Assembly: GCA_040437565.1 (NCBI GenBank)
Contig: JBDOQK010000069.1
Location: 62,001-126,000, forward strand
Direction: 5' to 3'
DNA length: 64,000 bases
Source: Albugo candida
Taxonomy: Eukaryota; Oomycota; Peronosporomycetes; Albuginales
The position numbers were made by a program, and so were the translations under genes. Positions 56,830-64,000 of the stretch are shown piece by piece. Numbering within the stretch: the first letter of the stretch is position 1; each line of letters begins with the position of its first letter. A model generated the notes under the pieces. The model saw only the letters and a list, made by a program, of their open reading frames with translations. It was not told the origin of the DNA and ran no database searches.

Positions 56830-58320
56830 CCTTACGAACCGAGTACGATTTGTAGAAGAAGACAACCCAGGCGCATTGTTTTATGAACACACGCGTTCCG
56901 AACTTGGCATCAATTCCGAGCCATTAAAACTCACAAGCAGCACCAACTTACCCGTCTCCGCAGTGCCTACCAGACTGCCGCTCAACTTGCCACTCAGGTA
57001 GAGAAGCTTCTTCTTCCTATCGAACTTAACGAGGGAGAAACCCGCCGAAAAACGGTTGGTTCCTGGCATCACTTCGACCATATCATTCGACACAGTGAGA
57101 AAGCCACCAAATCTTTCCTTCGACAGCCTACTCCTGTATTACGCCAAGTTTGCATCCCATCAACACAACATAACGATGGATCTCACGCTACAACAGATAA
57201 AATGGCTTCATATCAGCCTGGTTATTGGGCACAGCTTTTTCAATCGCTTTCCACAGAATACTCTTCCAAAATGCGTTATCGCAAACATGACCCCATAGAG
57301 CTAAGCTCTCTCCTTCAACATACGACACAAACACATACCGAACAAGATAGAGCATACCTCGATGCATCATTTACGGCCAGCGAATTTTACTGGGCAATCA
57401 AGACATGACTACGGAACAAAACTCCCGGATATGATTGCCTTCCAGTTGGATATTATCAACTTTCCATATCAACTTGGGCACAAGTCTTTGAGTTAATTTA
57501 CTCCGCACAGTTTTCGATAGGACGAATGACCAAGTTCCAACGCCGCGCCACTGTTACTCTTCTCTATAAGAAGGGTGACAGAAGCCTTCCCAGCAACTAC
57601 CGCCCTATCACTCTACTCAATCATGACGCAAAGCTCGGTCCCAAGATTCTCACTAATCGCCTTAGCAAAATCCTGCCAAAGCTACTCCACACCGATCAAA
57701 GTGGCTTTGTTCAGGGCCGATTAATTCGCCATACACTAGTGCGGTTTCAAGACATCCAACAACTTTGCCAGCAACGGTTCCCTCATGCTGGTGCTATATT
57801 ACTAGACTTCGCCAAGGCTTTTGACAGTGTGTTGTGGCCGGCACTTCACACTATCTTAACCCATTATGACTTTGGAGCTAATTTTCGCTCATGGATCAAG
57901 ACATTTTATCAAGATAAATTGATCGCTGTCATGGTCAATGGCAGTGCAAGCAAGTTTTTTCTACTCGGAAGCGGGGTTCGCCAAGGTGATCCCCTTTCAC
58001 CTTCACTCTTTGTGCTCTTCCTGGAACCCTTCATGAAATTATCTCCACGCATCAACAGGACACCCTGGCATCCCGGTACAACGGTCATCAGCAGCTCACC
58101 ACCCTACAGCATTTGCAGACGATTGCAACGGTTTCCTCAATCAATTTATGGCCTCGGTTAAGCATTACCCACAAGCTACTGGACTCCAATTCAATGAATC
58201 CAAAACTATTTGGTTTTCAAACGCCCTCCCCTAACTTTGTGGCTTTCTTGATATTACTCCCTCGCCCCTTTTCTGCGGCAGTCCCCAAGGTCACCTTTCT
58301 AGGTGTATAACTATACCAAT
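56830..58320 (+). pseudogene. LINE gamma K reverse transcriptase, best preserved LINE RT
   Basis: The 211-codon frame 57526-58161 carries MTKFQRRATVTLLYKKGDR, NYRPITLLNHDAKLGPKILT, HTDQSGFVQGRLIRHTLVRF, LLDFAKAFDSVLWPALH (motif A) and GVRQGDPLSPSLFVLFLEP (motif B). TAFADDCNGFLNQF (motif C, near 58106-58147) is intact but in another frame, so at least one frameshift lies between B and C. Confidence 0.85.
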
Positions 58321-60182
58321 ACCTCAACCTTTCTCACTGCTTTCCTTTCCTACTCACCAAGCTTTCAGCTCGACTAGTGGTGTGGCAATATCGGGGAAGA
58401 ACACTCCTTGGGTGCGCGGTGATCTTACGGTCTATCGTTCTACCTCTTCTCTGGTACCCTGCGCCAGTAACACCAATACCCTCACCCATTGTCGACTCGG
58501 TATGGGAGTTATTCAAAACTTTCCTCTATCAACGGCCGATAGATCTTGATAGTGCTACCAATAGCGCAATGCATTCGAACTGGATTACTCTAACAACAGC
58601 ACTTGGTGGCTTGGGCTTACCTTGTTTATAGAGTTTCTCTGGGGCAATGCACCTTTGCCTCCTTAGGGACGGTATCAAGGATTGCTTAATCTGTAAAACC
58701 CCTTCATGGTTCCTACCTGCGATTCAGCTAATGACCGATTGGTAAGGGCGACTTGATTTTTTCACCCATCAACCTTTTAACTATCCGCAATCTCGAGGGT
58801 CTTACATTGGTCTCCTTTGGTATGCAACTTTCCAACACTAGCCACATATTCTACCGATACATTACGAGCACCTATCTGGCGACACTAGAAGCGAATTTAA
58901 GGACCAAACAAGTGGCCAATGTAACATGCCAGTATTCGTACACAGCTTTTTTTACAGTAATGGATACCAACATTTTTCCAGCTTTATCGGTCGCTTCGGT
59001 TCCTTGCCCACTCACAATATCCTCACAATCGTTCTCCCCAGCAATGCCTTCCAGTGGCGAAGGGATTTCATGGCTACTATTCACATCTTCACCAAAACCT
59101 TCAGGTGATCAATAGAGGCATCACTATCAAACATGGCCCCTTCCTTCCTCAGCATGACGCTGCGACCTTTGTTCTATGGTCTTTTAAAGACGCCCCCTTT
59201 ATTCACCTTACCAACCGAAGGCTCTATCATATGTTGCATCAACTACCAAAAACAGTGGTGCTTCCCGATAAAGCTTTGAAAGTTATCCCGCCAACACAAT
59301 CGAATTCTATGTGGAAGAGCAAAGGCACCCTCAACAGAGATGTTCTCCCTAAAGTTCCGCATCCAATACAATGGCTTACGTCTTCGATTCAAATATCGCT
59401 TTCATACCTCTCACGTCCTATTCTCCCTTGGTTGTAATTCCCTCGAAACAGTCAAAAGTTCTTCTGGGAGTGTTCCCGGGCTACAAATTTATGGTTCACT
59501 CTCTCTTCCCCATATTTGGCTGTCTAGAAGAAACCCTCACGTGGGACACTGTAGTCTATGGCCCCAACTTTGCCCTTACAATATCAGCAACCAGGAATTA
59601 TGGTACACACAATATCCTTCGCTTCCTTAACGTTTTTCTTTGTATCAGACTCAGAGCATTATGGCTCGCGCGCACTGCAGCTATCTTTCAGCACCGGGAA
59701 GAATGCCCTACGCATTCTGATCATACCACACGTTGCTACATTCGGGCTCATATTTAGCGCGCGAAGTACCTATCGCCTACAAACGCTTAGCTTATGGCCT
59801 ATGTGAAGTTTGTCTTCATCGAAATTTCACTCAGTCCGTTCATCACTGCGTTCCTCCTATGCATTATTCACTACATCCTATGGTGCGGCACTCCTTACTA
59901 CTTTTCCAACAATTTCGCTCAAGTCTAGACTTCAGCATCACTGTGTTCTTCTCCCGTATCTCCGACTCTATCTATCCTGCCCCTATCCTGGATTACATCC
60001 TTGGCGACTTTATACGCTCAAGTTTTGGCCTTGAGCACAGTTTATCTTTGATCACAATTGCCCGTGGCCTTTGCATCCTTGCGTCAACTTTTCTGCCACT
60101 TCGCCTCATCAACTTTCAAATCTGCAAACTAGGATTGACTATGTGGACCACCCTTCTGTTTTCTTTACGTCATAAGAGATAG
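58320..60182 (+). pseudogene. LINE gamma K thumb and C-terminal region
   Basis: WQYRGRTLLGCAVILRSIVL and ALGGLGLPCL (58377-58631) match the thumb of the other copies. The zinc knuckle is degraded (LGCNSLETVKSS region near 59430). The 149-codon frame 59733-60182 is probably 3' UTR without coding role. Confidence 0.6.
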
Positions 60183-60318
60183 CTTCAAGCGTCAGTTATA
60201 GCCCCAATATACAAGTATGTTGGAGCAATACACTTCACAAGCCTTAGTTATTCCCTCCTTAAATAGATTGTTTTTAAACAGTGTAATGAGATGTTAAAAA
60301 TCAGACTTGCCCTCCAAG

Positions 60319-60400
60319 GGTTCCGCCCAGCTCAATCGGTTGAGCACACGGATCCCCTGCTGGAGATCGTCAGTTTGATCTCCGGCACTGTGTGCAGCGG
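60319..60400 (+). repeat. tRNA-related sequence in gamma L 5' region
   Basis: D-arm GCTC-AATCGGTT-GAGC (60330-60345) looks like an A box, and CAGTTTGATCTCC (60371-60383) like a B box, at tRNA-like spacing. The anticodon and T stems do not pair well, so it is a tRNA-derived SINE or decayed tRNA. Copies J and K have no such sequence at this place. Confidence 0.5.
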
Positions 60401-60869
60401 TTTGGCAAAGTTGTAGCGGACTTTATAAGCCGAGTGGTCGAGAACGATTGAATCGGTTTGAGGACTGGTCGGAACTGAGCTGTCTGCTAAATTGAGGGGA
60501 TGAGGGTGCTACGGAAAGCCAAATAAGGTTGAAGGTGGTTGGATTGTTGCGATAAAGTCGCTCTTGATGTGGTGCAGTGTGAAAAGCACTGGTGCACTAA
60601 ACTACCTTCTTCATCCTATTATGAGCCCCTGACCGTGTGGTTATCAGTTGAGTCTGACTTCAAAACTAGGGAGGCAGATATTTTTCAAGCTCATTGCTTG
60701 AAACCCTTGCCAGTCTTCGCAAAACCTCATTTCCACCTTATTGGTGAAACTCAGCTTAGCTTTCTCTCATTGCCGGAACCCTTTCTCACCAACCATCCTA
60801 GTTGGAGCCTCTATTTTCAGTAGAGAACCTTTTTTTGTGATTCTTATAAGTGATTATACAAGGGATAAA

Positions 60870-61995
60870 ATGGCTCCAGCAAAGTCCAATGTGGACAGAG
60901 CATGGCGCAAAACATTCCGCCAATCCAACCCGCAACATTACGTTATGTATCCAGCGATGATCTCTTCCAGGCTATTGAGGATGCGGTTGCGTCCAGCGCA
61001 TCGCCTGACACCTTCCGCATGCTTACATTACAGGAGTTGCAAGATTCAGGTATCGATTCTTGTGAGAAGATCGCCATGTTCATTCCAGCCCCGAGGTTGA
61101 TGGCGACGCTTCGCCTCGACGAAATTCTTCTCTCGCTCCATTAGAAAGCACAAACAGCCACTTGGAGAATGGTGTTAGGCTCACTGTGCGACTTTGTGAG
61201 CATCAGAAACCGCAGGCTTAAGTTCCACTCCCTCGACGAGGTGGTGGCTCAGAAACATGGCGGCGCAGCATTGATAGGCATGAGAAAATAATTTCTCGTG
61301 TAACCATACCGCCGCTTTGGCGACTGGTACTTTGTGGAACTAAACAAGGTACCTATAAGTCTATCTGATGACGCGATAGCGGGCTACTTTGAGCCCATAG
61401 GCATACCCACCATGCTCACTCTTAGCATCAAACACGGGGTAATCGACTCCAGGGATAGACACGTTTAATTTCGGTCAAAAATTGCCCCGGTCCAGCTTTT
61501 CTACATGGACCATCAACCTCTTCGGGAGATCTCCTTTCCTGGTTTTCCAGATCAGGTTTATGTCCACCACAAACATAGAGCATACAATCGAGTTACGCCG
61601 TCTTCGATAGTGGCGAAGAAGGAAGCGGCAAAAGCTGCAAAAAGGTTCAACCGTCCAAGAATACCCTTCGACACATCGAATTCAGTCCTCCACCTCGCGC
61701 AGAATCTATCACTCTTGTGCCCGAACCATCTTTGTAGCGCCTCACTCACTGCCACAGATCCCTTTGATACGTGGTCTCACGTATCGAATCAAATCAACTG
61801 CCGACAACCACGGCCACTTCCGCAGGCAAACTGGTGGAATAGTGACATGCAAAGAAGAAGAGGCGGCCTTCTTCGATTAACCCGTCACCCCGACCGGCTA
61901 TCAGCTTGCTTTCTCGCAAGTGGAAGCCGACGAATGACACGACATCACTTGCGTGATCACGGTTGAAGATTGTGGCGTTGTTCGTAGCTGTAGCG
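60870..61995 (+). pseudogene. LINE gamma L ORF1
   Basis: MAPAKSNVDRAWRKTF at 60870, then after a frameshift SSDDLFQAIEDAVASSASPD and AMFIPAPRLMATLRLDEILL (60902-61144), RRFGDWYFVELNKVPISLSD (about 61310), QPLREISFPGFPDQVYVHHK (about 61513) and VTPSSIVAKK. It aligns along its length with K and J and shows the gamma ORF1 order most clearly. Stops at 61142 and elsewhere. It ends in DITCVITVEDCGVV near 61975. Confidence 0.7.
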
Positions 61996-62180
61996 GATTA
62001 CGCATGATGACGGTTATGCGTGTCGTGATAGGGCAACTTGCACGGATAGTGATCTTCGAACTATCTGGAAGGAGTTATCAGTTTATAAGAGGATTCATAC
62101 AGTTATTCTTATCAGTGCTTTTAACTCCTAATTTCACTTTCTTTTTTTCAGCAATGAGTAGTAGTTGTGCTTTCGTTGTT

Positions 62181-62193
62181 GGTCATGAGCCCA
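62181..62193 (+). promoter_or_regulatory. Copia M primer-binding site with gag ATG
   Basis: GGTCATGAGCCCA differs by one base from copia O. The ATG at 62185 starts gag as MSPATLARNE. The preceding bases (GTTGTT) lack the usual CA end. Confidence 0.55.
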
Positions 62194-62953
62194 GCTACGT
62201 TAGCTCGCAATGAGATCCTCACGGATGACAACAATTTCATGTGGGAATTTAATGCACGCATGACCCTCGCGCGCAAGAACCTTTTGGATCACGTTATGAT
62301 CAAGCTAGAGCGAACAGTGCTGCAGGAGCATCCAGAATGGAAAGCCGCTGACATGAAGGCTTCGGCTGTGCTGGTGAAGCTTCTCCCTCCAACCTACAAG
62401 TGTATGGTTCGGGAATGTGGGTCGGCCATTGAGGCTTGGGAGAATCTAAAGACGTACTTTGAGAAAAAAAACCGCCACAACCGAGTGCAACTTCGAAAGC
62501 AACTCCATGAGTCTGTGATGGAGACTGGTGCAGTTCTCATGGATCATCTACTAAAGATTGATGAGCTGTGTCTAAAGCTCAGGGCCGCCGTTGACAGCAT
62601 GGATAATGATGAAAAGCTGGTTTTACTTTTGGGAAGTTCATCATCCGAAAATGATGATATGGTACGCGTTATTGAAGCAAAAAGCAACGTGACACTGCTG
62701 GACACAAAAGAAATGCTCCACCGGGGGTATGACACTCTTCAGAGGCTAGACAAGAACGAACTCGCTTTCACGGCACAATGTCAGGGTAATGAACCTCGCC
62801 GCTTTCAAGGAAATCGAGGACACCATGGACAAGAAGAAAATGAAGTTCGCCACTAAAATTGTGGAAGAGGATATGCTAACGCTTGATTTCAAGGCAAGTG
62901 TTTCAGATGTGGAAGGCACGGACACAAAAGATCGCAGTGTCGCAACGTGAAAG
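62185..62953 (+). pseudogene. Copia M gag with intact zinc knuckle
   Basis: MSPATLARNEILTDDNNFMW, EFNARMTLARKNLLDHVMI, CGSAIEAWENLKTYFEKKNR and LLKIDELCLKLRAAVDSMD form a nearly complete copia gag (to 62856). A frameshift then leads to CFRCGRHGHKRSQC (62899-62940), a perfect CX2CX4HX4C knuckle that binds the RNA genome. It is the best gag in the window. Confidence 0.85.
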
Positions 62954-63196
62954 CATCGAAACCTGGTGATGAACCTGTTTTTTTGGCATCCAGTGGCGAA
63001 ACAATTCCAAGTTCGACTTGGTTGCTGGATAATGGGGCATGTCGTCACATGACTGATGAAAAGCGTGAATTCGTGGAATTTGAAGATTTAAGTACCCCAA
63101 TTTGCATCACTGTGGCGAATCGACAGCAGTTAAAGGCAGAATGAACAGGCACAGTACAATTTATACTCGAGAATGGTCGGTAAAGCTAACAGAGGT
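62954..63196 (+). pseudogene. Copia M aspartic protease, Ser to Asn at active site
   Basis: In frame with the zinc knuckle: STWLLDNGACRHMTDEKREF. The Asp is kept, but the DSG triad reads DNG (63028-63036). It continues as FEDLSTPICITVANRQQLKA, then a TGA near 63142, and is cut by gap 13. Confidence 0.8.
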
Positions 63197-63296
63197 NNNN
63201 NNNNNNNNNNNNNNNNNNNNNNNNNNNNNNNNNNNNNNNNNNNNNNNNNNNNNNNNNNNNNNNNNNNNNNNNNNNNNNNNNNNNNNNNNNNNNNNN
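63197..63296. other. 100-N gap 13, interior of copia M
   Basis: The flanks are not duplicated. The left is protease and the right leads to RNase H, so about 2 kb of integrase and RT is probably missing. Confidence 0.9.
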
Positions 63297-63439
63297 GTTG
63301 GAAACATGTTTTTTCTTTGATAAAAACTAAAAAAAATCTGCTCGAAGTTTGAGCAAAGTGGACCCTATGCAGTTCGCAATCCTATCTGTTCATGTCAGGA
63401 CTCAACTCCTAATGAGTTACACCCAGACAGCACTTCGTA

Positions 63440-64000
63440 TCGCAAATTGGTTGGTTCGCTGCTGTATATTGCGAACGCAACGCGACCAGATATTAGCTAT
63501 GCGATGTCAGTATTATCGCAGTACTTGGACCAGCCACGGCAGATGGACTGGCGTGCGGCTTTACGGGCTTAACATTAAATTATGCGAGCAAAATCGCACG
63601 GAATCGCGGACAAGAAATCGGACGCAAAAGATTAAAAGATTATGCGTCGGACTTACTGTAACGCAAATTAGAGAAATGACAAGAAAACTCGTCGATCTAC
63701 ATCAAGTGTTTCGATTTTGCTCGGTGGCGAGGTTGTCGTACATAAAAGCAAACGCCAAACCTTGGTAGCTTTATCATCTTCTGAAGCGGAATATAGCACT
63801 AGGTACACAAGAAATTATAGGGATCCGTTATTTGCTGAGAGACTTTTGTCTCGTGCAAGACAGCGATTACATTCCACATGAACAGCAAGTCGGCGAGAAG
63901 TATTGCGACGAATCAAGATTACACACCAAGAGCTAAGCACATTCACCTCAGGTTGCATTTTGTTCGCGACCACGTTGACCAAGGCGACATCCAACTCAAG
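63440..64000 (+). pseudogene. Copia M RNase H, frameshifted
   Basis: YRKLVGSLLYIANATRPDIS and YAMSVLSQYLDQPRQMDWRA (63440-63570) are the standard block before RNase H. QTLVALSSSEAEYS (near 63755-63800) carries the catalytic Glu. TNQDYTPRAKHIHLRLHFVR (near 63910-63970) is the C-terminal block. At least three frame changes. Confidence 0.8.

Larger units (their letters stand above)
49498..60285 (+). mobile_element. LINE gamma copy K, full length, carrying two nested insertions
   Basis: Head GTGTAATGAAATCTTTGACA at 49498, tail near 60285 where copy L begins. Copia O (49927-52754) interrupts the 5' UTR with duplication AGAAC. A LINE alpha fragment (54060-55063) interrupts ORF1 with a 16-bp duplication. 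Removing both leaves a LINE of about 6.9 kb with ORF1, endonuclease, RT and C-terminal domain, similar in length to J. Confidence 0.8.
60286..61995 (+). mobile_element. LINE gamma copy L, 5' part, with tRNA-like insert
   Basis: Head GTGTAATGAGATG near 60280 and TTGCCCTCCAA directly follow the tail of K. After about 30 bp the sequence becomes tRNA-like (60319-60400). ORF1 follows at 60870-61995. The copy stops at about 61995, where the copia M 5' region begins, so endonuclease and RT are absent. Confidence 0.7.
61996..64000 (+). mobile_element. Copia element M, running off the window
   Basis: Plus-strand copia: LTR-like region (about 61996-62180), primer-binding site (62181-62193), gag, zinc knuckle and protease, gap 13, then RNase H to the window end. 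Integrase and RT must be in the gap or lost. The LTR borders are not provable because the 3' LTR lies outside. Confidence 0.8.

Noticed and set aside
59733-60182. 149-codon hydrophobic ORF as a membrane protein gene
   Set aside because: It lies in the 3' part of LINE K, is pyrimidine-rich like the whole element, and has no counterpart in copy J.

Overview
This window looks like a retrotransposon graveyard from a eukaryotic draft genome. Almost every recognisable coding stretch belongs to a non-LTR retrotransposon (LINE of the endonuclease-RT-zinc finger type, closest in architecture to the L1/Tx1 group) or to a Ty1/copia LTR retrotransposon. Nearly all copies are broken by stops and frameshifts. 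I found no intact host protein gene. The mixture of LINEs and copia elements, and the style of the copia gag near 2.3-3.5 kb, fit a stramenopile such as an oomycete, but no host gene confirms this and the taxon is a weak inference. Thirteen runs of exactly 100 N are scaffold gaps.

Layout. 0-2.2 kb: decayed plus-strand LINE (family alpha). 2.2-3.7 kb: decayed plus-strand copia gag-protease. 3.7-4.75 kb: two copies of a tRNA-derived repeat, a LINE alpha tail and a tRNA-Ile-like gene. 5.1-9.66 kb: protein-like but broken sequence that I cannot assign to any family. 9.7-10.45 kb: unidentified minus-strand ORFs. 10.5-31.7 kb: minus-strand array of LINE family beta (copies C2, C1, E, F) with a copia element (D) nested in C1. 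31.8-41.75 kb: plus-strand beta copies (G, H) with a copia element (N) nested in ORF1 of H and bounded by a 5-bp target duplication. 42.6-62.0 kb: plus-strand array of LINE family gamma (J, K, L). K contains a minus-strand copia (O) with 163-bp LTRs and a 5-bp duplication, and a minus-strand LINE alpha fragment with a 16-bp duplication. 62.0-64 kb: plus-strand copia (M) running off the end.

Two structural themes stand out. First, within the beta and gamma families the LINEs are stacked tail-to-head: the 3' end of one copy runs directly into the 5' end of the next at a recurring motif containing (T)GTAATG or ATAATG. All beta copies left of about 31.75 kb point left and all beta and gamma copies right of it point right, so the 5' ends of both arrays converge on one point, where both border copies are 5'-truncated. 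Second, at every copia 5' junction visible here the sequence after the LTR is GGTTATGAGCCC or a close variant. That is the complement of the anticodon arm of tRNA-Met (half-tRNA priming), so the ATG inside this primer-binding site is also the gag start codon.

Seven of the thirteen gaps are flanked by direct duplicates, six of them (nearly) perfect contig overlaps, so part of the apparent length is an assembly artefact. Three other gaps sit where the middle of a copia element should be and probably hide kilobases.
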